From contig NZ_JACBZO010000001.1 of the NCBI RefSeq assembly GCF_013409005.1, positions 434,001 through 498,000 of the forward strand: 64,000 bases of DNA. Direction: 5' to 3'. The notes below the pieces were generated by a model that had not been told where the DNA came from, did not search any database, and was given only the letters and a program-made list of their open reading frames with translations. Source of the DNA: Demequina lutea (GTDB lineage Bacteria > Actinomycetota > Actinomycetes > Actinomycetales > Demequinaceae). A program made the position numbers and the translations under genes. Shown here in pieces: positions 26,508-35,310 of the stretch (the first letter of the stretch is position 1; every line of letters begins with the position of its first letter).

Positions 26508-27860
26508 ATGAGCGGGACATACGATCTGGTCGTCATCGGCGCGGGCATGGCGGGCATCGCCGCCGCGAAGAAGTGTGCAAACCAGGGTTGGCGGGTCGCT
26601 ATCGCCGATTCTCTCCCGTATGGCGGGACGTGCGCGCTGCGGGGCTGCGATCCGAAAAAGATCCTGCGACGAGGCGCCGAGATCATCGACAGCGCCCGCC
26701 TCATGCGCGGCAAGGGCATCGATGACGCCGGGCTGGCGATCAACTGGCCCGACCTGATGACGCACAAGCACGGCTTCACGGACCCTGTCCCGCAGCGCAT
26801 GGAAGATGACCTCGCCCGCAACGGTATCGACACGCTCCACGGGCATGCACGCTTCACCGGTACCCGCCAGATCGATGTCGACGGAACCAACTACGAAGCC
26901 GAACGCTTCCTGGTCGCGACCGGAGCGCGACCGCGACCACTGGACTTTCCCGGCCACGAGTACCTCATCGACAGCACCGAGTTCCTGAATCTTGACGCCC
27001 TGCCCACGCGGATCCTGTTCATCGGTGGCGGCTTCATCTCGTTCGAGTTCGCTCACGTCGTCGCTCGCGCGGGGAGCACTGCGGTGATCATCGACCGCGG
27101 GGCGCGCCCGCTGAAGAGCTTCGATCCGGATCTTGTCGAACTCCTCGTCGACCGCGGTCGTGAGGTTGGCGTTGACCTGCGACGCGACACGCACGTCGTA
27201 GCCGTCAAGAGGGCCAATCGGGGCTACCGAGTCACCGTCGAACGCGACGGTGGCAGCGAAACAATCGAGGCCGACCTCGTCGTGCACGGCGCGGGACGTG
27301 TCGCTGACCTCGCCGGGCTAGATCTGGAATCCGCTGGGGTTCAGTGGGGCGAACGGGGCGTGCGTGTGGGCGGCCACCTGCAAAGCACCACCAACTCGGC
27401 CGTGTGGGCTGCGGGCGACTCGGCAGACACCGCCGGGATGCCGCTGACTCCAGTCGCCGTGTCCGAAGCGAAAGTCGCCGCGTCCAACATGATCAAGGGC
27501 ACTACCACCACTCCGGACTACACCGGAATCCCCACCGCCGTCTTCACCATCCCGGAACTCACCCGCGTCGGGATGCTGGAATCCGAAGCCACCCAACAGG
27601 GCATCGATGTGGAGATCCGCTACTCCGACACCAGCGACTGGTACTCCAACTTTCGGATCGGCGAACACACCGCAGCTGCAAAGATCCTCATCGACCGGTC
27701 GAACGACCTCATCGTCGGCGCGCACCTGCTCGGGCCCGAATACGGCGAACTGATCAACACCTTCGGCCTAGCCATCAAGCTCGGACTCACCGCTCGTCAA
27801 CTCAAATCCGCTACGGCCGCCTACCCCACGGTCGGATCTGACCTCGGCTCCATGCTCTAG
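26508..27860 (+). CDS. Class I pyridine nucleotide-disulfide oxidoreductase, MerA/glutathione-reductase-like
   Basis: A 450-residue flavoenzyme. It has the FAD motif VVIGAGMAGIAAAKK, the redox-active disulfide GGTCALRGCDPKK (near residue 44), the NAD(P) motif ILFIGGGFISFEFAH, the second FAD motif VWAAGDSADT and a C-terminal dimerisation domain. The start at 26508 is set by GGGAGGA nine bases upstream. It lacks the N-terminal HMA domain and the C-terminal Cys-Cys pair of true mercuric reductases, and the usual interface HPT is replaced (AYPTVGSDL). No merT/merP transporter is near. A metal- or thiol-linked reductase is likely; the substrate is open. Confidence 0.85.
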   Translation: MSGTYDLVVIGAGMAGIAAAKKCANQGWRVAIADSLPYGGTCALRGCDPKKILRRGAEIIDSARLMRGKGIDDAGLAINWPDLMTHKHGFTDPVPQRMEDDLARNGIDTLHGHARFTGTRQIDVDGTNYEAERFLVATGARPRPLDFPGHEYLIDSTEFLNLDALPTRILFIGGGFISFEFAHVVARAGSTAVIIDRGARPLKSFDPDLVELLVDRGREVGVDLRRDTHVVAVKRANRGYRVTVERDGGSETIEADLVVHGAGRVADLAGLDLESAGVQWGERGVRVGGHLQSTTNSAVWAAGDSADTAGMPLTPVAVSEAKVAASNMIKGTTTTPDYTGIPTAVFTIPELTRVGMLESEATQQGIDVEIRYSDTSDWYSNFRIGEHTAAAKILIDRSNDLIVGAHLLGPEYGELINTFGLAIKLGLTARQLKSATAAYPTVGSDLGSML

Positions 27861-28098
27861 ATTCGCGACGGCCGTGCCATCGCGAACTACACGTCCCGTA
27901 CGAAGACAATCTCAGGAACGGACCCCATTCGCGCCAAGGAATCATTCGCCACTGGCTACGACCCCATTTTGCGAGAGCAGCGGACGAAGCCGCCCCGCAG
28001 GCCGGACCATTACCGGCCTTCCACACGCGGATCGGCTTACGTGCAGCGGGGGTGACGTTTAGCGCTACGAAAAACCCGCCATCTATCGCTGCAATTCA

Positions 28099-28129
28099 CA
28101 CACGCCAGCGCGGCATCGGCTGGCGTGTG
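28099..28129 (+). terminator. Hairpin in the gap after the oxidoreductase
   Basis: CACACGCCAGC pairs perfectly with GCTGGCGTGTG around nine bases, followed by GCTTTCGCC. It lies in the 27861-28236 gap between convergent genes and overlaps the third IS-end-like motif (28075). Nothing else is recognised there. Confidence 0.6.
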
Positions 28130-28236
28130 GCTTTCGCCGCGCCGCGGGCTCACAAGGAGCGGCGCGGGCTGGCATCGCACCCCTCACGGCTCCGCATCCT
28201 CCTTTGCTCGCCGGGACCGCGAGCGCAGGAATGGCG

Positions 28237-28860
28237 TCACCGGCCCTTGGGGTCCGGGCCTCGCGCCGGGAGGGTGACGACGAAGCTGGCGCCCTTCCCT
28301 GCCCCGGCACTCTCCGCTCGGATGTGGCCGCCATGGCCCTCGGTCAGCACACGCGCGATCGCGAGACCGATACCGCTGCCACCGACGCCGCGAGAGCGGC
28401 CGTCGTCGACGCGGTAGAAACGTTCGAAGACCCGCGGGAGGTGCTCGGCAGCGATTCCGTCACCGGAGTCGCGGACCGTAATCGCTACCCCCCCCGCAGA
28501 TGAACGTGCGGACAGTTGGACCTGTCCGCCTGCGGGCGTATGACGCAGGGCGTTCCCCAGGAGGTTGACGAGGACCTCCTGCATGCGGTCCGGGTCGACG
28601 ACAACCGTTCGGGCACTGGCGCCAGGCCCGAGGGTCAGGCGCACGCCCTTGGCTTCGAAGGCCAACGCCTCGGCGCGTGCAGCGACCATGAGCAGGTCGC
28701 ATGCGGCGACCTCACTGACGTGGAGATCGAGCCAGCCTGCCTCAGCACTGCACAGGCGCTCCTCCAGTCCGGTGGTCGTGACGGCGAGCCCGGCACGGTC
28801 GAGGCCGCGGTTGGCGGCGGCGATCCCAGTGACCGCGTCCGCACGGCCATCACCTTGCAC
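28237..28860 (-). pseudogene. Histidine kinase C-terminal fragment
   Basis: A 207-residue frame whose first 35 residues look random. From LCSAEAGWLDLHVSEVAACD it is a kinase catalytic domain with NLLGNALRHT, DSGDGIA and GVGGSGIGLAIARVLTEGHGG. The membrane part, HAMP and H-box are missing, so it cannot autophosphorylate. It resembles the complete kinases at 8550 and 33324 and is probably the remains of a third system, cut by recombination near 28800. Confidence 0.75.
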
Positions 28861-28942
28861 GAGCGCGAGCAGGATAGTGGCCAGTTGCGTCTGGGCGCGC
28901 TACCGGCGCCGGACGGTCGTTCCGAGCCCCGTCGCGGGGCGG

Positions 28943-29347
28943 TCACACCTTTGGTGGCGATTCCAGACGTCGAAGAGCCGCACCGAGCCGAGTGGCTGCA
29001 TCGTCGGCGACTGCCTCGAGGTCGTCGTTGCCCGTGAGGGTCACCATGACGTGCGGGTCGAGGGCCTCGATCCGGGTGCGACCCTCGCCGACCGAGCGCA
29101 CGACCACGTTGCACGGCAAGAGCATTCCAATCGACTCCTCCACCTGCAGGGCGCGATGAGCCAGCGGGGGGTTGCACGCCCCGAAGATCACCTGTGGGGC
29201 CATGTCGACGTCGAGCTTCTTCTTCATCGTGGCCGCCATGTCGATCTCGGTCAGGATCCCGAATCCCTCCTCGGCCAATGCGGCCCGCACGGCCGCGAGA
29301 GCCTGCTCGAAGGGTTGGTCGATGGTGAGGGTAAGTCCGTAGCTCAT
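28943..29347 (-). CDS. DUF302 family protein
   Basis: A 134-residue protein starting MSYGLTLTIDQPFEQAL, with GFGILTEIDMAATMKKKLD, PQVIFGACNPPLAHRAL and LLPCNVVVRSV, all DUF302 landmarks. The start at 29347 follows GAAAGGA. The family is cytoplasmic or periplasmic, of unknown biochemical role, and frequent in sulfur and metal-stress loci; the conserved Cys and His around ACNPPLAH may bind a metal or ligand. It is last but one in the minus-strand block that starts with the cupredoxin. Confidence 0.88.
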   Translation of the reverse strand: MSYGLTLTIDQPFEQALAAVRAALAEEGFGILTEIDMAATMKKKLDVDMAPQVIFGACNPPLAHRALQVEESIGMLLPCNVVVRSVGEGRTRIEALDPHVMVTLTGNDDLEAVADDAATRLGAALRRLESPPKV

Positions 29348-29432
29348 GATGTGATCCTTTCGATCAGATGGACGTTGGGTGCGTCGGGGCGTCGTTGGTC
29401 GCGCCACTCGTGGCGCGACGACAGGTGCCTCG

Positions 29433-30152
29433 TCACTGTGAACCGGCCTTGAGGGCGGCAAGTCGGGCCTCGACCTCGAGGCTGTCCCCTGCGGCGTTGA
29501 GCTCCTCGAACTGCGCGTCCAGCGAGGCGCCTGCGACCTCGGCCTGGCCGGCCGCGTGAGCCTCCGCTCGTCGCACGACGTCTTCGAACCGTGAGATCTC
29601 CGTCGTTGGGTCGAGGACGCTGATGCTGGAGATTGCCCCTTGCACCAGGCTCTGCGCTTCTGCGGTCTTCTGCCGGGCCACCAGCGAGTCGCGCCGGGTT
29701 TTGAGGTCGGACAACTTCTCCTTCATCGCGATGAGGCCCGCCTTGAGGTTCTCCACGACGTGGGCTTGCGACGCGAGGAGAGGCTTCGCATCGGCAGCGC
29801 TGCGGTCCGCGTCGATCTGCTTGGCGATCGCCAGTCTGGCGAGGTTGTCGAACTTCTCCGCGTCCGTGGTGTTGCCGGTGGCCCGCATCTGGTCGGCCCG
29901 GGTTGACGCCGCTGCGGCCTTCTGACCCCAGCCCGCTGAGGCAGCGAGGTCGGCGGCATGGTCCTGCTCGGCCATGCGCAGGTTGCCGATGGTCTGGGCA
30001 ACCGCGTCCTCGGCCTCAGCGATGGTGTTCGTGTAGTCGCGAACCAGCTGGTCGAGCATCTTGCCCGGGTCCTCTGCATGGTCGAGGAGTGCGTTGATGT
30101 TGGCCTTGGCGAGCTGGGTGATGCGGCCAAGAACGGTCTGCTTGTCAGACAC
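29433..30152 (-). CDS. PspA/IM30 family membrane-stress protein
   Basis: A 239-residue, nearly all-helical protein with long coiled coils and the N-terminal ITQLAKANINALLDHAEDPGKML of the PspA/Vipp1 family, which polymerises on damaged inner membrane. It lies 62 bases downstream of the TPM-type coiled-coil gene, a pairing seen in actinobacteria. In this island it would protect the membrane during copper stress (inference). Confidence 0.92.
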   Translation of the reverse strand: MSDKQTVLGRITQLAKANINALLDHAEDPGKMLDQLVRDYTNTIAEAEDAVAQTIGNLRMAEQDHAADLAASAGWGQKAAAASTRADQMRATGNTTDAEKFDNLARLAIAKQIDADRSAADAKPLLASQAHVVENLKAGLIAMKEKLSDLKTRRDSLVARQKTAEAQSLVQGAISSISVLDPTTEISRFEDVVRRAEAHAAGQAEVAGASLDAQFEELNAAGDSLEVEARLAALKAGSQ

Positions 30153-30214
30153 GGTGGTTCCTTTCGTCGGTCGAGCTGTCGAACGTCAGTAGCGGAAGTG
30201 TGGCTCGGGTGAGG

Positions 30215-31693
30215 TCAACAACCACCTCCCCCGAATCCACCGCGGGATCCGTGACCGTGACCGTGACCGTGACCGCGACCGCGCAGGAGCTCCTCGATCA
30301 GGATTCCTCCGAGAGCCATGCCTCCGGCGCCGCCCAGCGAACCCAACGGAGATCCGCCGGGGCCCCCGCGCTGCTGCGCCTCGAAGTCCGCGACGTCCTG
30401 CTGGGCGAGGGTCTGCGCGGAATCGACGAGCTGGCTCGCCTGGGTCGCCTCGGCCAATGCCCGGACGGGGCTCACGAGCGCGGCTTCTTGGGCCTGCTGC
30501 GCGTGGCGGGTCGCCTCGGACAGGCGGGTTCGCGCGTCGGGACCGACCGCGCCGCGTCGGCTGTCGATGTACGCGCCGACGGCGCCGATCTGAGCGTTGG
30601 TGTGTCCAAGCAGTTCGACGATCTGCTTCTGGGCAGCCGCGGTCCGCTCAGACCGCGCCCGGTACGGCGCCAGCTGGGAGTTCAGGGCCCCTTGCACCTG
30701 GTTCACGGCGTTCCGAACCGCGATCGGGTCCTCGCCGGTCCCGACCTCCCGACTCTCGGAGATCAGTGCCGTGGCGGCGGCGACCTGAGCGTCGACCTCA
30801 GGGTCCGACGGGGCGAGTCGAGCGGCGTCGATCACCGTCTGGGACAGTGCGGCGATGCTGGTCGTGAGCTGGTGACGCGCCTCGGCAAGGTTCTCTGCGG
30901 CGTGCTCGACGGCATCGAGGAGTTGGGACGACTGCGCGAGGCCAGCCTCACCGGACCGCGCCGCCGCTAGGGCGGCCCCGCGGTCGCCCTTCTCCAACCC
31001 GGACCGGCCCGCGGCCAGGGTCAGCACGATCCCCGCGGCCAGCCGCTCCACCTGGTCCGGATTGCCGCTGACCGACGCCAGTGCGCCCGCCGGGTACGAC
31101 GCGGACAGCGCCTCTAGGGTGAGGCGCGCGGTCGGGATCCGTGCCTCGACCTCGGCCACGTCCCGCTTGAGGTCGTCGAGCAGTTCGGGTGCGCGTGCAT
31201 GGAGATCGCGAAGCTCGTCGAACTCATGCGTATGGGAGTCCAGTTCCGCGGTGACCTGTGCACAGATCCGCAGGATCTCGGCCGCCATGGCCCGAGCCTG
31301 CGGCTCACTCTCAGGGAAATCGTCGTCGAGCTGCTGGCGCAGCGCGAACGCGCGCGCCACCGACGTCCTGGCCTCGCGAAGGGCGACGTCGAAGGTGGCG
31401 GTCGCCTGCTGCCCGAACTGCGCTTGTGCGAAGGCGAGCTCCTGACCTGAGGTCCTGATCGCATCGTCAATCGCGACGAGGGCGGCGCTCGCCCGCGTGC
31501 TCAATGCCGCGGTGATCGCTTCCTCGTCCACCGCCGCGCCTTGCCCACCACCGGCGTGGTGCTCACGGCCGCGGCGCCGCGACACCGATCGCAGGGCGAA
31601 GGAGGCGAGGGCGACGACAAGGATGACAGCCAGGAGAATGACCACGATGAACTTACCCGCCGACTGGAGCGAAATATCGGTTCCTACTGGCAT
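30215..31693 (-). CDS. TPM-type coiled-coil membrane protein lacking the TPM domain
   Basis: A 492-residue protein: one N-terminal transmembrane helix (SAGKFIVVILLAVILVVALA), a long Ala/Gln/Glu-rich coiled-coil region, and a Gly/His tail (GHGHGHGHG ... GGFGGGGC). Actinobacterial TPM proteins that sit next to pspA have the same helix, coiled coil and Gly-rich tail, but after an exported TPM phosphatase-like domain of about 150 residues that is absent here. The ATG at 31693 is preceded by GAGAGGAG and lies three bases after the stop of the HMA gene, so it is a real start in the operon. The His-rich tail might bind metal. Confidence 0.7.
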   Translation of the reverse strand: MPVGTDISLQSAGKFIVVILLAVILVVALASFALRSVSRRRGREHHAGGGQGAAVDEEAITAALSTRASAALVAIDDAIRTSGQELAFAQAQFGQQATATFDVALREARTSVARAFALRQQLDDDFPESEPQARAMAAEILRICAQVTAELDSHTHEFDELRDLHARAPELLDDLKRDVAEVEARIPTARLTLEALSASYPAGALASVSGNPDQVERLAAGIVLTLAAGRSGLEKGDRGAALAAARSGEAGLAQSSQLLDAVEHAAENLAEARHQLTTSIAALSQTVIDAARLAPSDPEVDAQVAAATALISESREVGTGEDPIAVRNAVNQVQGALNSQLAPYRARSERTAAAQKQIVELLGHTNAQIGAVGAYIDSRRGAVGPDARTRLSEATRHAQQAQEAALVSPVRALAEATQASQLVDSAQTLAQQDVADFEAQQRGGPGGSPLGSLGGAGGMALGGILIEELLRGRGHGHGHGHGSRGGFGGGGC

Positions 31694-31697
31694 GGTT

Positions 31698-31889
31698 TCA
31701 CTCGCTCCTCTCGACCGATGCGATCGCTTCCTCAACCGTTGCACTCTCAGGAAGTTCGACCTTCGCCCGCTCGGTCGCGTAGTTCACACTCGCCTCGACA
31801 CCCGGGATCCGGTTGAGGCGCTTCTCGATCCTGGCGGCGCATGACGAGCACGTCATCCCGCCGATTTCAAGTTCGATGATGTTGCTCAT
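31698..31889 (-). CDS. Short HMA-domain copper chaperone
   Basis: A 63-residue single HMA domain with [20 protein letters not shown] and [11 protein letters not shown]. The phrase [20 protein letters not shown] is typical of the first domain of copper ATPases rather than of stand-alone CopZ, and the end (ASVERSE) stops just where the domain would continue into a linker. It may be an ATPase N-terminus turned into a separate chaperone. Its ATG overlaps the stop of the small membrane gene upstream by four bases. Confidence 0.85.
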   Translation of the reverse strand: MSNIIELEIGGMTCSSCAARIEKRLNRIPGVEASVNYATERAKVELPESATVEEAIASVERSE

Positions 31890-32032
31890 GAGACCTCTCC
31901 GACATGGACCACGGTGCCGCCGTCTGCCCCTGCAGCCGTGATCGGCCCGGCCGCTGCCCCAATCGCGAGACCGAGGCCCAGTGCGACAAGCAGTCCCACC
32001 GCGAAGAGCACCAAGCGAACGGAGTTCGTCAC
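31886..32032 (-). CDS. Small single-helix membrane protein of the copper operon
   Basis: A 48-residue frame starting with GTG inside the stop of the upstream CopZ gene (GTGA overlap) and ending in an ATGA overlap with the next chaperone. It reads [20 protein letters not shown] then an Ala/Gly-rich end. Overlaps at both ends in a tightly packed operon are strong evidence of translation. Similar short helices precede copper chaperones in other actinobacteria; function unknown. Confidence 0.65.
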   Translation of the reverse strand: MTNSVRLVLFAVGLLVALGLGLAIGAAAGPITAAGADGGTVVHVGEVS

Positions 32033-32262
32033 GCCAGGACCCCAGTCACGACGTATCCGGCTTCGTCGACGGCGGCGCTGATGGCATCCGCGTCCGCGGG
32101 AACCCTCCCGCTGACCCTCACCGAGGATGTCCCCTCCGGCACGAGTTCGACCTCGACCGAAGTGACGCCATCAACCTGGCCGACCCCCGTGGAGACCGAA
32201 GACACGCAGTGTGCGCACGTCATCCCCTCGACCGTGTAGGTAGTCGTGTTGATGTTCTCCAT
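32029..32262 (-). CDS. copZ: CopZ-like copper chaperone
   Basis: A 77-residue HMA protein with the metal site [12 protein letters not shown] (Cys15 and Cys18) and a beta-alpha-beta pattern ending [11 protein letters not shown]. It delivers Cu(I) to ATPases or regulators in the cytoplasm. It lies 70 bases after the cupredoxin gene and overlaps the next small gene. Metal type is inferred from CxxC and the neighbours. Confidence 0.92.
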   Translation of the reverse strand: MENINTTTYTVEGMTCAHCVSSVSTGVGQVDGVTSVEVELVPEGTSSVRVSGRVPADADAISAAVDEAGYVVTGVLA

Positions 32263-32332
32263 GTGTAGTCTCCTCGTTCGAGCGCGGCACGTGACCGCAC
32301 GATTGATACGCGTCCTTTTGTACCCCGCCGCG

Positions 32333-32920
32333 TTAGCCGACCACGAGCAGCGTGTACATGCCCGCTGCGTAGTGACCCTCGATGTTGCAGACGATCTCGT
32401 AGCGGCCGGCAGGAAGATTCAGTGTCACCCAACCGGTGGTGCCGGGTTCGATGCCGTCGCCGGCGCCCTCGCCACCGGACTTTGATGCCTCCCCGAGGCT
32501 GCCCGACTCGCTCACTCTTCCGTCGGCTCCCACCGAGCGCGCACCCACCTGTTGACCTTCAGCAAGCGGCAGGACCACAAGTTCGTGTGTGATGGTGCCC
32601 TGGTTGTAGAGCTGGAGTGTGACGGTGCCCGCCGGAACGTCGACGCGGTCGGAGCGCAGCGCCATCGCGCCGCCCATCATGCCGCGCTGGCTCCCCATCA
32701 TCCGACCGCCCGCCATGTCCATGGCAACGACATCGACGACGGTCCCCGCGTTCTGCGCGGACGGCTCCGTTTGGCCCGCCACCGCGCGGTCGGTCCCGGG
32801 CCAGCTGGTCGCGTATTGCCCGCGTGCCGCCAGGTTGAATGTGGCGACGGCCGACACCGCCAATACGGCCATGGCCGCTACCAGCGCGGCGATAGTCCAT
32901 CCGCGCGTGAGGCCCGTCAT
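32333..32920 (-). CDS. Exported cupredoxin-domain protein
   Basis: A 195-residue protein with an N-terminal signal anchor (AALVAAMAVLAVSAVATF), a Met/Gly-rich linker (MAGGRMMGSQRGMMGG) and a cupredoxin domain. The type 1 copper ligands are visible: His in THELVVLP, then Cys, His and Met in CNIEGHYAAGM. A glycine-rich insert sits in the middle. It probably binds copper outside the membrane, either buffering it or passing it on. It overlaps the SHOCT gene by four bases. Confidence 0.88.
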   Translation of the reverse strand: MTGLTRGWTIAALVAAMAVLAVSAVATFNLAARGQYATSWPGTDRAVAGQTEPSAQNAGTVVDVVAMDMAGGRMMGSQRGMMGGAMALRSDRVDVPAGTVTLQLYNQGTITHELVVLPLAEGQQVGARSVGADGRVSESGSLGEASKSGGEGAGDGIEPGTTGWVTLNLPAGRYEIVCNIEGHYAAGMYTLLVVG

Positions 32921-33213
32921 CGTTCGCCTTCGCGACTCTCGAGGACAGTCTCGCGAACGGCGCGATACCAGTCAAGGTCCACCTCGCCGCTGGCCAGGCG
33001 CTCGTCGAGAATTGCGAGCGCCCGAGCGGAAGCGGGGACCGCGGGGGCCGCTACTCGCGACACGGGCGGGATCGCCGCCGCTGCCGGCTCGTGAGACTTG
33101 CCGGGCAACAGGCGGATCACGAGCCACACGATGAATCCGAGCAGGGCCAACCAGAACAGGCCCATTCCCACCCATGCGAATCCTGTCATTCCTCCGCCGT
33201 ACCAACCCATCAT
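32917..33213 (-). CDS. Small SHOCT-like membrane protein
   Basis: A 98-residue protein: Met/Gly/Trp-rich start (MMGWYGGGMTG), one transmembrane helix (LFWLALLGFIVWLVIRLL), a Pro/Ala linker and a SHOCT-like end (ALAILDERLASGEVDLDWYR). It matches the layout of the gene at 10800 and is the first gene of the minus-strand copper operon; tandem boxes lie 68 bases upstream. Confidence 0.82.
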   Translation of the reverse strand: MMGWYGGGMTGFAWVGMGLFWLALLGFIVWLVIRLLPGKSHEPAAAAIPPVSRVAAPAVPASARALAILDERLASGEVDLDWYRAVRETVLESREGER

Positions 33214-33280
33214 GATCTTGTCCTTTCGTGTCGTTGCTCTCCAGCATCGACGCAGGACACGGGGATTCTCGTACGCATTT

Positions 33281-33298
33281 CACGAAGGTTTGATGAAG
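33281..33298 (+). promoter_or_regulatory. Tandem [CAC/GAT]GAAG boxes before the cupredoxin operon
   Basis: CACGAAG at 33281-33287 and GATGAAG at 33292-33298, 11-base period, just upstream of the SHOCT-cupredoxin-CopZ operon and reading on the opposite strand. Confidence 0.65.
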
Positions 33299-33323
33299 AT
33301 CGCCGCGAATGTCCGACGCGCGC

Positions 33324-34469
33324 CTATCGCTCTGGGGCTCCGGCCCGCTCGGGCTCGGTCCGCAGCCGCAGCAAGGTCAGGCTGAACGTCGAGCCCATCG
33401 ACAGGCCCTCGCTTTCAGCGACGAGGGTGCCGCCGTGAGCCGTGGCAATGGCCCGAGCGATCGACAGTCCGATGCCCGAACCACCGTGAGCCCGGTCACG
33501 CGCCACATCGACACGGAAGAAGCGGTCGAAGACTCGAGGGAGATCCTGGGGCGCGATGCCCTCGCCCGAGTCGTGCACCGTCACGCGGACCGCGTCGACT
33601 TCTGCGGTCGCCTCAACGTCGACGACACCGCCCGGAGGGGTGTGCTGTCGAGCATTCTCAAGCAGATTGGTGAGCACCTGGCCAATCCGGTCCGGGTCCG
33701 CGTCCACGAGCAGACCCGGCGCGCTTCGCACGTGGATCGTCAGGCCGCACTCGGCGAGGCGATCGGACTCCTGGGCGGCTGCCCCCTTCACCACCGTGTC
33801 GACGTCGATGGGGTGTCGGTCCAGGGACAGGCGCCCCTCCTGTGCCGAGGTCACGAGTGCCACGTCTGCGGAGAGTCTGCTGAGCCGTTCGACTTGCGCC
33901 TGCATTATGTGCATGGTCGACTCGTCGAGCCGCTCCACGCCGTCTCCGACCGCCTCGAGATACGCGGCAAGCACGGCGAGTGGTGTTCGCATCTCGTGAG
34001 CCAGGTCCGCGAGCATGTGAGTGCGGGTGTCCTCGACATGCGCCAGATCTGTTGCCATTGCGGTAAACGCTGCCGCGACTCGATCGAATTCTGGCCCGAT
34101 TCCTGGCGGGCTGACGGTCACGTTGCGTTCGCCTATCGCGACGCGATGGGCGGCCTGAGCGAAAGGCGCGAGCGAGCGTCGAATCCGCCTGGCGATAATA
34201 ACGCTCACGCCCGCTGACGCGATTAGCGCGGTGACGAGGGCTATCGAGAGAGTGAGCGCCGATGCGGCGGCGTACGCACGATCGGCATGATCCGTGGGGC
34301 TTTCCCCCGTTGCGACCGCGCGAAGCAAGTGCTCATGGAAGAGGCCGGGACCGACGGTCGCGCCGACGGCCCAGTCCGTGGCTGCGCCCACCCCGACGAC
34401 GAGCGCTATGGCGATCAGCAGGCGCGTTGCTAGGTCGGCCCGATCCGCCAACGCCATCCACCGCCTCAT
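33324..34469 (-). CDS. Sensor histidine kinase, second copper-region system
   Basis: A 381-residue membrane kinase: two transmembrane helices (about 13-38 and 68-92) around a short extracytoplasmic loop, HAMP, the H-box DLAHEMRTPLAVLAAYLEA, NLLENARQHT, DSGEGIAPQ and AHGGSGIGLSIARAI. Its ATG overlaps the regulator's stop (ATGA), so the pair is co-translated. The layout is that of the kinase at 8550. Confidence 0.93.
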   Translation of the reverse strand: MRRWMALADRADLATRLLIAIALVVGVGAATDWAVGATVGPGLFHEHLLRAVATGESPTDHADRAYAAASALTLSIALVTALIASAGVSVIIARRIRRSLAPFAQAAHRVAIGERNVTVSPPGIGPEFDRVAAAFTAMATDLAHVEDTRTHMLADLAHEMRTPLAVLAAYLEAVGDGVERLDESTMHIMQAQVERLSRLSADVALVTSAQEGRLSLDRHPIDVDTVVKGAAAQESDRLAECGLTIHVRSAPGLLVDADPDRIGQVLTNLLENARQHTPPGGVVDVEATAEVDAVRVTVHDSGEGIAPQDLPRVFDRFFRVDVARDRAHGGSGIGLSIARAIATAHGGTLVAESEGLSMGSTFSLTLLRLRTEPERAGAPER

Positions 34470-35221
34470 GTGCCTGGCCCCAACCGGTACCCGTACCCGC
34501 GCACGGTTTGCACGTACATGGGCGTTGAGGAGTCGTCGCCGAGTTTTCGACGCACGTGGCCCAGGTGGACGTCCACGAGGTGGGGGTCTCCGAACCACGC
34601 AGGGCCCCACACCTGTTCGGTGAGCTGGTCGCGAGAGAAGGCCCGGCGCGGCTGCCGCGCCAACACCGCGAGCAGATCGAACTCCGTGCGCGTCAGTTCC
34701 ACGACCCCTCCGGCCAGATGGACCTCTCTGGCCGTGAGATCCACGCTGAGTTCGCCCACCGTGAGGACCTCATGCGCCTCCACCGTCTCGTGCACCTCGG
34801 GCGCGTCGGCCCCTCCCGCAAACCCCCGTGGTCGCCGCAGCATCACACCGACCCGTGCCACAAGTTCGCGGGGACTGAAGGGTTTGGTTAGGTAGTCGTC
34901 GGCGCCGACGGACAACCCGATGAGGCGATCGACCTCTTCGACCCTCGCGGTGAGCATGATCACGTAGCAATCTGTGAACGTCCGCAGCGTCCTGCAGACC
35001 TCAATACCGTCCGCGCCCGGTAACCCAAGATCTAGGACCACGACGTCGGGCGGATTCGCGCGTGCGACCGCTATCGCCTCACGACCATCTGCGACGACCT
35101 CCGTGTCGTAGCCGTCGCGCAACAAGTACGACGCGATCAATCGGCCAAGCGACACCTCGTCCTCCACCACCAGGACGCGAGCACGCGGCAAGGGGCCCTG
35201 CAAGTCGGCTGTAGTGCTCAT
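34466..35221 (-). CDS. OmpR-family response regulator, second copper-region system
   Basis: A 251-residue regulator: receiver with E20/D21, phospho-Asp64 (VVLDLGLPGADG) and LTKPFSPRE, then a winged-helix domain with TRTEFDLLAVLARQPRRAFS and RRKLGDDSS. Receiver and recognition helix closely resemble those of the regulator at 7833, which supports a shared binding motif (tandem GATGAAG). The ATG at 35221 gives the usual N-terminus. A MerR-type promoter begins 90 bases away in the divergent direction. Confidence 0.93.
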   Translation of the reverse strand: MSTTADLQGPLPRARVLVVEDEVSLGRLIASYLLRDGYDTEVVADGREAIAVARANPPDVVVLDLGLPGADGIEVCRTLRTFTDCYVIMLTARVEEVDRLIGLSVGADDYLTKPFSPRELVARVGVMLRRPRGFAGGADAPEVHETVEAHEVLTVGELSVDLTAREVHLAGGVVELTRTEFDLLAVLARQPRRAFSRDQLTEQVWGPAWFGDPHLVDVHLGHVRRKLGDDSSTPMYVQTVRGYGYRLGPGT

Positions 35222-35310
35222 GGGCCCATCTTGACACCTGCGTGACAACGCCTCGGGGCGGCGCAGCCAGCCCTCTTGGCATCACGCGGAATGCGGCGTC
35301 GATCTCGGCC

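Noticed and set aside
25674..27860. Complete mercury-resistance operon
   Set aside because: There is a MerR-family regulator and a MerA-like flavoenzyme, but no merT/merP transporter, no HMA domain and no C-terminal Cys-Cys on the enzyme; mercury cannot be claimed.
33309..34217. 302-residue plus-strand frame
   Set aside because: It is antisense to the histidine kinase at 33324, which has all kinase boxes; the plus frame is a high-GC shadow.
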